Below are positions 24,602-32,951 of a DNA stretch of 41,095 nucleotides, in pieces. The translations under genes were made by a program, and so were the position numbers. Every line of letters starts with the position of its first letter. Position 1 is the first letter of the stretch. A model generated the notes under the pieces. The model was not told where the DNA came from. It saw nothing but the letters and a program-made list of their open reading frames with translations, and searched no databases. This DNA is from an uncultured beta proteobacterium (lineage in GTDB: Bacteria > Pseudomonadota > Gammaproteobacteria > Burkholderiales > Burkholderiaceae): NCBI GenBank assembly GCA_903846025.1, contig CAIMZP010000074.1, positions 1 to 41,095 on the forward strand. Reading direction: 5' to 3'.

Positions 24602-25171
24602 ATGGGAAATAGACTTTCAAAAATTGCCACCAGAACTGGTGACGCTGGGATGACAGGCTTAGGCGATGGCAGCCGCGTTGAAAAGGATCATTTGCGGATT
24701 TGCGCCATGGGTGATGTCGATGAATTGAACTCAGAGATTGGTGTTTTGATGGCTGAGAGCATCCCTGAGGCTATTGCAGATGAGCTGCAGGCACTATTTT
24801 TGCAGGTGCAGCATGATCTTTTTGACTTGGGTGGTGAGCTCTGTATCCCGAACTACACTTTACTTAAGCTTGAGCAGGTTGCCCAATTGGATGTTTGGCT
24901 TGAAAAATATAACTCCACCCTTCCCCCGCTCACTGAATTTATTCTTCCAGGCGGAACACGTGCGGCTGCACAAGCACATGTATGCAGAACCGTTTGTAGA
25001 AGAGCGGAGCGCTCAATCGTGCGATTGGGCTGGGAGGAGCCTTTGTATGACTCCCCTCGTCAATATGTCAATCGTTTATCTGATCTGCTCTTTGTATTAT
25101 CACGAGTGCTCAATCGCGCAGCTGGTGGCCAGGATGTTCTTTGGAAACACGAAAAAAAAGAGACTAAATAA
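24602..25171 (+). CDS. ATP:cob(I)alamin adenosyltransferase, PduO type
   Basis: This enzyme transfers the adenosyl group of ATP to cob(I)alamin, giving coenzyme B12. From the ATG at 24602 it has 189 residues, the usual length for the PduO/MMAB type. Visible motifs are TRTGDAGMTGLGDG at 10-23 (ATP site), FILPGGT at 113-119, RRAER at 133-137 and YVNRLSDLLF at 155-164. The open frame continues upstream for 43 codons through glcD antisense sequence, but that part is not family sequence. The stop codon lies in the loop of the terminator at 25154-25186. No other B12 gene is near; the enzyme it serves is elsewhere. Confidence 0.93.
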   Translation: MGNRLSKIATRTGDAGMTGLGDGSRVEKDHLRICAMGDVDELNSEIGVLMAESIPEAIADELQALFLQVQHDLFDLGGELCIPNYTLLKLEQVAQLDVWLEKYNSTLPPLTEFILPGGTRAAAQAHVCRTVCRRAERSIVRLGWEEPLYDSPRQYVNRLSDLLFVLSRVLNRAAGGQDVLWKHEKKETK

Positions 25172-25186
25172 ATTAGTCTCTTTTTT
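25154..25186. terminator. Bidirectional terminator between adenosyltransferase and aroG
   Basis: AGAGACTAA pairs perfectly with TTAGTCTCT around a 5-nt loop (25168-25172), flanked by A and T runs on both sides (25154-25159 and 25181-25186), so it can stop transcription from either strand. The TAA stop of the adenosyltransferase gene (25169-25171) lies in the loop. Confidence 0.9.
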
Positions 25187-25200
25187 GAAGTGCTAATTTT

Positions 25201-26325
25201 TTATTTCTTAGCGCGTCGACGGTTCTTGACTGCCAATGCAAGGCGCTGCAATACATTTACTGAATCTTCCCAGTTAATGCATGCATCAGTAATGCTTTTT
25301 CCATACTCAAGAGTATTTGGATCATCTTTTCCAGGTGTGAACTTTTGCGCGCCATCCTGAAGGTGACTTTCAATCATCACACCAAAAATCTGACATGATC
25401 CTGATTCAATTTGCTCGGCAATATTGTCAGCAACAATAATTTGACGTTCATGCTTCTTGCTGGAATTGGCATGCGATAGATCCACCATTAAACTGCCTGG
25501 AAGCTTTGCAGCTTCAAGCTCGGCGCATGCAGCTGCAACATATTGAGCTTCGTAGTTAGGTTCTTTGCCACCACGTAGAATCACGTGACAGTCTTTATTG
25601 CCTTTTGTCTCAACAATAGAAACCTGACCATTTTTATGAACAGACAGGAAGTGGTGTGGGCGACTTGCAGCTTGGATAGCATCCGTTGCAATTTTGATAT
25701 TGCCATCAGTGCCGTTTTTAAAGCCGATAGGAGCGGACAGACCAGATGCGAGTTCACGGTGAACCTGACTCTCGGTTGTGCGCGCACCAATAGCGCCCCA
25801 CGAAATAAGATCAGCAATGTATTGCGGGGAAATCACATCTAAGAATTCACTGCCAGCTGGCATACCCAGACGATTTATTTCCATTAAGACTTGACGTGCA
25901 ATGCGCAGACCCTCTTCGATGCGATAGCTCTCATCAAGATAGGGGTCGTTAATTAAACCTTTCCATCCAACAGTAGTGCGTGGTTTTTCAAAATACACAC
26001 GCATCACAATTTCGAGTTCGCCAGCAAAGCGTTCACGCTCAACTAATAATCGTTGGCAATACTCAAGTGCTGCACGTGGATCATGGATCGAACAAGGTCC
26101 GATAATCACCAATAAACGGTCATCCTTACCGTGAATAATATTGCGAATTTTGGTGCGCGTTTTGCTGATTAAGGTTTCAGTAGGCGTTCCAGAAATCGGA
26201 AAAAATCGAATCAAATGTTCTGGCGGAGGCAGGACAGTAATGTTTTGGATACGTTGATCATCTGTATCCGACGTTTTATCAACGGCGGCATACCAATTAG
26301 CGGGATTCGTGTTTTGTTGGCTCAT
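25201..26325 (-). CDS. aroG: 3-deoxy-7-phosphoheptulonate (DAHP) synthase, class I
   Basis: This enzyme condenses phosphoenolpyruvate and erythrose 4-phosphate, the first step of aromatic amino-acid synthesis. The 374-residue protein is of the AroF/G/H type, with about 17 extra N-terminal residues against Escherichia coli AroG. The metal-binding cysteine is Cys78 in GPCSIHD (76-82), and the substrate loop KPRTTVGWKG is at 114-123. Which amino acid inhibits it cannot be read with confidence. It lies 19 bp after tldD; a TAAAAT box 6 nt before its ATG (26332-26337) and no Shine-Dalgarno hint at its own promoter. A bidirectional terminator follows. Confidence 0.95.
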   Translation of the reverse strand: MSQQNTNPANWYAAVDKTSDTDDQRIQNITVLPPPEHLIRFFPISGTPTETLISKTRTKIRNIIHGKDDRLLVIIGPCSIHDPRAALEYCQRLLVERERFAGELEIVMRVYFEKPRTTVGWKGLINDPYLDESYRIEEGLRIARQVLMEINRLGMPAGSEFLDVISPQYIADLISWGAIGARTTESQVHRELASGLSAPIGFKNGTDGNIKIATDAIQAASRPHHFLSVHKNGQVSIVETKGNKDCHVILRGGKEPNYEAQYVAAACAELEAAKLPGSLMVDLSHANSSKKHERQIIVADNIAEQIESGSCQIFGVMIESHLQDGAQKFTPGKDDPNTLEYGKSITDACINWEDSVNVLQRLALAVKNRRRAKK

Positions 26326-26344
26326 CTAGCTATTTTAAGCCGTA

Positions 26345-27835
26345 TCAAGCAGTTCCCCCAACTGTGAGGCTATCAATACGCAATGTAGGCTGCCCAACAC
26401 CAACAGGCACGCTCTGACCCTCTTTGCCACAAACCCCAACACCACCATCTAATTTGAGGTCATTTCCGATCATGGAGACCTGCTTCAAGGACTCTGGACC
26501 ACTTCCGATGATCGTGGCGCCTTTGACGGGGTATTGGATCTTGCCATTTTCAACCCAGTAGGCCTCGGAGGCTGAAAATACGAATTTACCACTAGTAATA
26601 TCCACTTGACCACCACCAAAGTTCACCGCATAGAGGCCACGTTTGATGCTGGCAATGATTTCTTGAGGATCATCCTTGCCAGCCAACATGTAGGTATTGG
26701 TCATGCGTGGCATAGGCAAAGAGGCAAAACTTTCGCGACGACCATTGCCTGTCAGGGGCATTTTCATGAGTCGTGCATTAAGACTATCTTGAATGTAGCC
26801 CTTTAAAATACCGTCTTCGATCAAGGTAGTGCATTGGGTAGGCGTACCTTCATCATCAATATTTAAGGAGCCTCGGCGTCCAGACAGAGTGCCATCATCG
26901 ACTACGGTGACGCCCTTTGCTGCAACGCGTTGTCCGATGCGGCCAGCAAAAGCAGAAGAGCCTTTGCGATTGAAGTCACCCTCTAATCCATGACCCACCG
27001 CCTCGTGGAGTAGAACTCCAGGCCAGCCTGGACCCATCACTACAGTCATTGGTCCTGCAGGCGCAGCCCTTGAATCTAAATTGACAAGGGCGCTATCAAC
27101 GGCCTCATCCACATATTTATTAATGAGATCGGTGCTAAAGTAGTTGTAATCATGGCGAGCGCCACCACCCGAGGAGCCTGATTCTCTTCGGCCATTTTGC
27201 TCTGCAATAACATGTACAGAAACCCGTACAAGTGGTCGAATATCAGCAGCCAACAAGCCATCAGCACGAACTACCAGTACAACATCAAACTCGCCTGCCA
27301 GACTAGCCATCACTTGAATGATGCGTGGATCGCGCGCCTTCGCTCGGCGCTCAATACTTTCCAGTAAGGCAATTTTTTCTTTGGGCGCAAGGGAATCTAA
27401 TGGGTTGATATCAGAGTAGAGGGCATTGGAGACGGGGCTAAAAACCTTGCTAGCCACAGCGTATTTGCCACCTTGAGGGCCAATGACGCGAGTCGCTTTC
27501 GCAGCTCTACTCAACGCTTCTAAATTAATTTCGTCAGAATAAGCAAAAGCCGTTTTATCTCCATAAATTGCGCGCACACCCACGCCCTGATCGATATTAA
27601 AGCTACCGGACTTGACGATACCTTCTTCAAGACTCCAGCTTTCGCTGCGGGTATGCTGAAAATACAGATCCGCATCGTCTAAGCGATGCATAAACATATC
27701 TCCAAAGGTGCGGTGTAAGTCTTGTTCGGATAAGCCGGTGGGCTCAAGCAAAATAGATTTAGCCACCTTCAAAAGGTCGGCCTGTTTTTTTGGCTTAGCC
27801 CAATTTTTTGGAAATAGTGCTTCTGGTGCATTCAT
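26345..27835 (-). CDS. tldD: Metalloprotease TldD
   Basis: TldD is the catalytic subunit of the TldD/TldE protease, which degrades unfolded peptides and, in some bacteria, matures modified peptides such as microcins. The 496-residue protein carries the modified zinc motif HEAVGH at 277-282 in [13 protein letters not shown], and conserved [17 protein letters not shown] and DDEGTPTQ segments. The partner gene tldE (pmbA) is not in the window and is normally elsewhere in this group. It follows the nitrilase-family gene by 24 bp and precedes aroG by 19 bp. Confidence 0.96.
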   Translation of the reverse strand: MNAPEALFPKNWAKPKKQADLLKVAKSILLEPTGLSEQDLHRTFGDMFMHRLDDADLYFQHTRSESWSLEEGIVKSGSFNIDQGVGVRAIYGDKTAFAYSDEINLEALSRAAKATRVIGPQGGKYAVASKVFSPVSNALYSDINPLDSLAPKEKIALLESIERRAKARDPRIIQVMASLAGEFDVVLVVRADGLLAADIRPLVRVSVHVIAEQNGRRESGSSGGGARHDYNYFSTDLINKYVDEAVDSALVNLDSRAAPAGPMTVVMGPGWPGVLLHEAVGHGLEGDFNRKGSSAFAGRIGQRVAAKGVTVVDDGTLSGRRGSLNIDDEGTPTQCTTLIEDGILKGYIQDSLNARLMKMPLTGNGRRESFASLPMPRMTNTYMLAGKDDPQEIIASIKRGLYAVNFGGGQVDITSGKFVFSASEAYWVENGKIQYPVKGATIIGSGPESLKQVSMIGNDLKLDGGVGVCGKEGQSVPVGVGQPTLRIDSLTVGGTA

Positions 27836-27859
27836 TGGGGTCTGAAGTACTTTCGATGG

Positions 27860-28699
27860 TTATAGCTTACGGTGTTTTAGGGCGGGTAGCTTAGAGCGTA
27901 CCTCGTTTAATTTATCCTTGCTGAGAGTATTCGCGATAAATCCCTCCCCTTCAGAAAGATAGCTCAGAATCCCTCCCCAGGGGTCAATAATCATGCTATT
28001 ACCCCAGGTTCGACGATGATTGAGATGGGTGCCCCCTTGCGCAGATGCCAGTACATAACATTGGTTCTCTATAGCGCGAGCGCGTAAGAGGATTTCCCAG
28101 TGATCTTTACCTGTAGTGTAGGTAAAAGCAGCGGGGATGATGTGGCAATCGACTTGACCAAGAGCCCTATAAAGCTCAGGAAATCTCAAGTCATAACAAA
28201 TACTGAGGCCAAATCGCCACTCTGTCTTTTCAAACTTGATGTTTAGAACGCTGGGCTTATTGCCTGCTGTAATTGTTTCTGATTCTTCGTAACGCTCAGT
28301 CGCACTCTGAAAGCCAAATAAATGAATTTTGTCATACCGGGCGACCTGCCGACCATGGGGGTCGTATACCAGTGTGGTATTTAAAACTTTATTGGGTTCC
28401 GGTGCCTCTAGGGGGATCGTGCCCGCCACCAGATAAATGCCATTGGCTTTGGAAATTGCTGCGAGACGTTCTTGTAAGGGCCCACTTCCAAAAACTTCTT
28501 TTGCATCAAGCTTATCGCTATCCTTAAGACCCATGAGGCAAAAGTATTCTGGTAGGACTATCAGTTGAGCCCCCTCTTTAGCCGCAGCCCCTACTAATCT
28601 TTGGGCAGTTGCCATATTTTCCTGAAGATCGGGTGTCGAAACCATTTGAATTGAGGCAATCTTCAGCATGCCATGATTAGATAATGTGTTCATGTGCAA
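27860..28699 (-). CDS. Carbon-nitrogen hydrolase, Nit1-like (deaminated glutathione amidase type)
   Basis: The 279-residue protein belongs to the nitrilase superfamily. The catalytic triad is visible: Glu51 in VLPEYF, Lys124 in YDKIHLFGF and Cys168 in LSICYDLRFPELYR. The last motif and the RFPELYR context fit the Nit1/omega-amidase-like branch, whose best-known members hydrolyse deaminated glutathione, a metabolite repair role. Substrate is inferred only from this likeness. Three in-frame ATGs exist near the start (28699, 28693, 28669); conserved sequence begins at MLKIASIQM, so the last is possible. It lies 8 bp after yhdP. Confidence 0.88.
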   Translation of the reverse strand: MHMNTLSNHGMLKIASIQMVSTPDLQENMATAQRLVGAAAKEGAQLIVLPEYFCLMGLKDSDKLDAKEVFGSGPLQERLAAISKANGIYLVAGTIPLEAPEPNKVLNTTLVYDPHGRQVARYDKIHLFGFQSATERYEESETITAGNKPSVLNIKFEKTEWRFGLSICYDLRFPELYRALGQVDCHIIPAAFTYTTGKDHWEILLRARAIENQCYVLASAQGGTHLNHRRTWGNSMIIDPWGGILSYLSEGEGFIANTLSKDKLNEVRSKLPALKHRKL

Positions 28700-28707
28700 G
28701 GTCTTAA

Positions 28708-31700
28708 TTATTGAGTCAGTAAAGGCGAAGGTTGCATGCTTGGGCTGTTAGAGGTGCTGGGTTTATTTTGCTCTATTAGCAATCCCTTGCTTCGAATCGT
28801 CTCTAATGTTTTTGCATCCAGCGGTTGACCTTTTTGATCTAAAGGAAGAACCTCAGGGTTGGTCCAAGAACCCTGAATCAGATAATCCGTTTGCATCGTG
28901 CGATTAATTTGATTGGTAATAAGATATTGCCCTAAGAGCGCCCCAAGCCCAATAATGGGGTTGATCGCAAATGCTGCTAGGGATCCAGCAGTAGCATCGA
29001 TAGTAGGGAATATGGTGATGCGAAGATCTTGGGTCTCTTGTGGAATATTAATTTGGCCGATCATGGCGACTCGCGCTTGGTCTAAAACCATATTAAATTG
29101 CTTTGTTTGTGCGATGCCTTTAGTAACTTCAAACTTGCTAGTAAGGGAGTTAAATGGCGTTCCTTTGGTTGCAAGATTTCCCAAGCTACCCTGTAAATCC
29201 AGCGTTGCAAATTTCAGCAGACTTTGCAAACTAAGAACATCTAACAATTTAGCGCCGCTAGTATTGACTTCCAGTAGCCGTCCTTTCGTCAAGTTAATAT
29301 TGGCAGTGCCATTAAGTGTTTCATAGTCTGGCGAAAAGATAGGTCCCAGCCAGTTTAATTTGGCATTCAAATTGCCTTGTCCGCCTTCAACAGACTTTGG
29401 TTCTGTCCAGTGAGCAATAATTTCTCCTGCATTTTTAATTTCCATATTTACATCAATGGAGCTATGTTCTTTAGCGGCTAACGTTTTCCCTTCCCATTTT
29501 CCTGAGGTAGTCGAACTGCCTTGAGGGTTTGAAATCTGCAGCAAATCAATCTTCAATAAATCCTTAGTAGTTTGGGATTTAATTTTTAATGCACCAAGTT
29601 GCGCTTTAGACCAAGAAAAGTCATCGATAGTTAGGTCAAGGCTGGGAATATCATTAGGACCAACAGGATCCTTTGCTTGAAGACTTCTTTGTGTTGTTTT
29701 CGCTTTTTTAGGCGCAGACTCTGTAGTCTGGATAGGCGACTCTATTGCCTCATCTGGAACTTTAAGGCGGGTTAAATGTCCGCTTATTAACCCACTGGGA
29801 GAAGAGGTGCTTATGGGGTACCAATACATTTGCCCGGCAATTTGCGGAGAGCTTAAGCGCAACTGCCAAATATTATTTTTATTATTTCCAGCTAAGTTGA
29901 AATCATTCCAGGATCTATTAAAAAGGATGACCTTTTTAATTTGCATCGTCATCAAAAAATCGTCTTCGTCTCCTGAAGAAGGCTTTGTATCCGCTAATTT
30001 TTCATAAGACTTACTATTCCCTAAAAAATCTTTCCAAATATCTAGGTTTAATTCGTTGCCAATGTAGTTCAGTGCAAAACCTTTTTGTGGAAGGGTTGCA
30101 GTGTCACCTATGCCTAGCGATTGATGCAATTCATTGTCGGAGTCAAGATTGCCCACTAGAAAATATTGGTCGCCAAATTTACCGCTCCAATCGGCGCGAA
30201 CAGAATTAGCTTTGCTTAGGCTATAGGTTCTTAGGCTCACTTGACCAAGCATAGGTACGCCAGCTAACTTGTTGGCAGGTTTTGGGGCATTGCTTGCCCA
30301 ATTGCGTAAATCAAATTGCAGATTAGTTTGACTACCTGTCTTATTAAAATTGATGGCACCTTCATACTTTGCTGAACCGCTCATGGCATTTAATATGGGG
30401 CTCGATTTAGAATGCAAATGATTGGAAAAATAATCCCTCATAAAGCTAGCGCTAATATCTCCGCTAACATTAAAGCTTGTTTTTTCTGGTGTAGAAGTGT
30501 TGCCAGATATCTTTAGTACTCCGCCGAGGAAATTTGCAGTGACTTCTTCAAATTCAGGATTTTTTTCCGTAATGCGAATTTTCCCTTTAAGATTTTCTAG
30601 TGGGGGAATATTGCCCCATTGGGCTTTGTTCCCCATAAAAGTTAGTTTGGCATCTAGGCTGACGTCGTCGTCGTTAGAGAGCGGAATCTTTACACCCAAA
30701 TTGAGGTTAAGTGGCCCAGAAATAGAGAGATTTTTTTCCAGATTAGGCTGTTTTTTCCCTATCGGTGACGCAAAAAGATATTCCAGAATTTCTGGCGCGG
30801 CACCATCGACCTCTCCATTAATCTGCAGAGTAAGTTGTTTAGCGCTGACATTGGATATCTCAGAACGAATATTTGAAAGTACTACTTTCTTATAATTGGC
30901 TTTATCAATCATGACTTGAAGATTGGATTGAGCCATGTCTATCGTACCGTTCACATTTTTAAGTGCAGACCATATTCCCTGGTTGATGGGAAGAAGGGGC
31001 GCTGGCTTAAAGGTTGCACCAGAAATTGGGAGATGCAATGTGAGTTCGCCCACTTGACCTTTTGGATAAGGGGCTTGGTTTGGATCCCCTTTAATATGAA
31101 TCGTCCCGTTTTGTATGGCTCCACTTTCAAAAGCTTTACTTAAGTACTGACGACTATCTTTACTCATACCTACTGGCAGATAGCGGTATGCATTTATCAG
31201 TTTGGCATTAGCGATCCTCATATCTAGCGTCATGAGATCGGTCTGCTTGGGCCCTGACAAGAGATAAGTGAGATCGAAGTTGGTATTGATGTCTGGGTTG
31301 CTTAATGCCACCTTCTTGGCGGAGATAAGCCACCCTTCTTTTTGCCTGGTCCAAGTGAACCCCCCACTTGCTTGATCTAGCTTAAATTGGGAGTCGGACA
31401 AAAAATCAGCCATTGCTATTTCAAGATTAGTTGAATTAAGCGTGAAACTACCTTGCTTTTGATTGCTACTGAGATTTCCAGACAAATGGGAAACGGTAGG
31501 GATGGATTTATTTATCCCTACAAAACTCACATCGTTTAATGTACCGCTAACAGTGAAATCTAATCTCTCAGGGTTAAGCCAAGTTCCGGGAATGGGTAAT
31601 TTAGCAAGTGTTGATTTGCTTTCAGCCCAATTGAGATCAAGATTTTGAAGCTCACCATGAGCCTCAGATAACTTAATCCACTGTCGAACTTTTTTCGGCA

Positions 31701-32874
31701 AAGGAAGGTTCAGTGCAAATACTGAAATATCTTGAATTAATATTTTTGGAGAAGAAAAGCTGAATTCTTTAATTTCGCCACCTGTTTCTGGTGGTCGCCA
31801 GCGAAAAGTCATTGGGCTTAATTTTTCTAGTGGGGCCGTACTTAAACTGGCAATATTCCGCCATGCTAATGTTTGCATACTCACTGAAAGTAGTCCGCTA
31901 TCCGTCTCTTGAACTAGATCGGTTTCAAGTCGTCCAAACTCAAGCGGATCTTCACTCTTATTGAGTTGGATGATAAGTTGATCTGCTGCCAAATTTAGTC
32001 GACCACCATCAGCCTTACCGCTATCCAAATTAAGCTTGCCTTTGGAGCTCAAATTACCCTCTAAAGCATAGAGGGGGAGCGTAAAGTCTTCTGAAAGCTG
32101 GTTGAGATTAAGTTTGGAAAAGTCCCATGCAAAGTTGCCAATCCAATCTCGCCAATTACCGGCCTGCCCACTGAGGCGATGGACAAAGTCCGCACTAATC
32201 TGAATGGGATCCTTACTCCAGGGGGCTGTTGCTGTTAGTGCAATTTGGTGGCGACGAATGCCATTTTCAATATGGAGATTATCAATGCTGATGGAGGTCT
32301 TAAGCTTTTTAGCCTGCTGATCGTCCCAAAAGATTTGGGCGTGAGTGACTCGAACATCATTCTGGTCAAGTAGCCAATTGCCGGAAGAATAATCATCTGA
32401 TTTATTTGCAACGGCAACACCAGCAATCGAAATAATGCCCTTGTTATCCCTTCGCGCATCAATTCGTACATTATTAAAAGTAATCTCGTGAAAATAAGGA
32501 GCGAGATGATAGAAGGAGAGCCAGCTCAACTGACCGCTAATTTTTTCAATGAATAAAGGCGCGGGTAATTTGTCGGGGCCATTAAATCTCAGCCCTTGAA
32601 TTTCAAAGCTAGGTCGAATGCCTGTCCATGAGAGCTGTATGTCATCCATGGTGATATTTGCCCCTAGACGTGCGCTCATCAACCTTTCTAAGGAAGGTTT
32701 GGATTTCTCAATTTGAGGCCAAAGAACAAAGCGAACTCCTAAATGGCCCAATACCAAAAAGGAGATCAGAACTCCAGTCAAAATCAAGGCGCGCTTGCGC
32801 CAGCGACTATCGCAGCCTGAGAGACGTTTTTGAAACACGCTCTGCAGGCGAGTCGGGATGATTTTTCGAAGCAT
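28708..32874 (-). CDS. yhdP: YhdP-family AsmA-like envelope protein
   Basis: This 1388-residue protein, the largest here, has a short basic cytoplasmic start, one membrane helix at about 28-50, and a long periplasmic part rich in beta-strand repeats, with a DUF3971-like region and an AsmA-like C-terminus (around the NINLTKGRLLEV and GQINIPQETQDLRI segments). YhdP-family proteins are thought to form bridges that carry phospholipids to the outer membrane, together with TamB and YdbH. It ends in a serine- and proline-rich tail. It heads yhdP-nit-tldD-aroG and is divergent from glnE. GATAAT ends 7 nt before its ATG, with no Shine-Dalgarno. Confidence 0.9.
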   Translation of the reverse strand: MLRKIIPTRLQSVFQKRLSGCDSRWRKRALILTGVLISFLVLGHLGVRFVLWPQIEKSKPSLERLMSARLGANITMDDIQLSWTGIRPSFEIQGLRFNGPDKLPAPLFIEKISGQLSWLSFYHLAPYFHEITFNNVRIDARRDNKGIISIAGVAVANKSDDYSSGNWLLDQNDVRVTHAQIFWDDQQAKKLKTSISIDNLHIENGIRRHQIALTATAPWSKDPIQISADFVHRLSGQAGNWRDWIGNFAWDFSKLNLNQLSEDFTLPLYALEGNLSSKGKLNLDSGKADGGRLNLAADQLIIQLNKSEDPLEFGRLETDLVQETDSGLLSVSMQTLAWRNIASLSTAPLEKLSPMTFRWRPPETGGEIKEFSFSSPKILIQDISVFALNLPLPKKVRQWIKLSEAHGELQNLDLNWAESKSTLAKLPIPGTWLNPERLDFTVSGTLNDVSFVGINKSIPTVSHLSGNLSSNQKQGSFTLNSTNLEIAMADFLSDSQFKLDQASGGFTWTRQKEGWLISAKKVALSNPDINTNFDLTYLLSGPKQTDLMTLDMRIANAKLINAYRYLPVGMSKDSRQYLSKAFESGAIQNGTIHIKGDPNQAPYPKGQVGELTLHLPISGATFKPAPLLPINQGIWSALKNVNGTIDMAQSNLQVMIDKANYKKVVLSNIRSEISNVSAKQLTLQINGEVDGAAPEILEYLFASPIGKKQPNLEKNLSISGPLNLNLGVKIPLSNDDDVSLDAKLTFMGNKAQWGNIPPLENLKGKIRITEKNPEFEEVTANFLGGVLKISGNTSTPEKTSFNVSGDISASFMRDYFSNHLHSKSSPILNAMSGSAKYEGAINFNKTGSQTNLQFDLRNWASNAPKPANKLAGVPMLGQVSLRTYSLSKANSVRADWSGKFGDQYFLVGNLDSDNELHQSLGIGDTATLPQKGFALNYIGNELNLDIWKDFLGNSKSYEKLADTKPSSGDEDDFLMTMQIKKVILFNRSWNDFNLAGNNKNNIWQLRLSSPQIAGQMYWYPISTSSPSGLISGHLTRLKVPDEAIESPIQTTESAPKKAKTTQRSLQAKDPVGPNDIPSLDLTIDDFSWSKAQLGALKIKSQTTKDLLKIDLLQISNPQGSSTTSGKWEGKTLAAKEHSSIDVNMEIKNAGEIIAHWTEPKSVEGGQGNLNAKLNWLGPIFSPDYETLNGTANINLTKGRLLEVNTSGAKLLDVLSLQSLLKFATLDLQGSLGNLATKGTPFNSLTSKFEVTKGIAQTKQFNMVLDQARVAMIGQINIPQETQDLRITIFPTIDATAGSLAAFAINPIIGLGALLGQYLITNQINRTMQTDYLIQGSWTNPEVLPLDQKGQPLDAKTLETIRSKGLLIEQNKPSTSNSPSMQPSPLLTQ

Positions 32875-32881
32875 GGTGTCT

Positions 32882-32911
32882 ATTATCCGTCAGCCATCAG
32901 TTGATCGACAA
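32882..32911 (-). promoter_or_regulatory. Candidate yhdP promoter
   Basis: On the minus strand: TTGTCG (32911-32906), 18-nt spacer, GATAAT (32887-32882), then 7 nt to the ATG at 32874. The -10 box matches five of six consensus bases and the -35 box four of six. The start of transcription would coincide with the start codon. Confidence 0.4.
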
Positions 32912-32951
32912 GCTTCCCCATGGTCCCCTCGAGACAGATTAAGATGGACAA

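Noticed and set aside
28913..29326. A 137-codon open frame opposite yhdP
   Set aside because: Shadow of the yhdP coding frame, no start signals and no recognisable domain.
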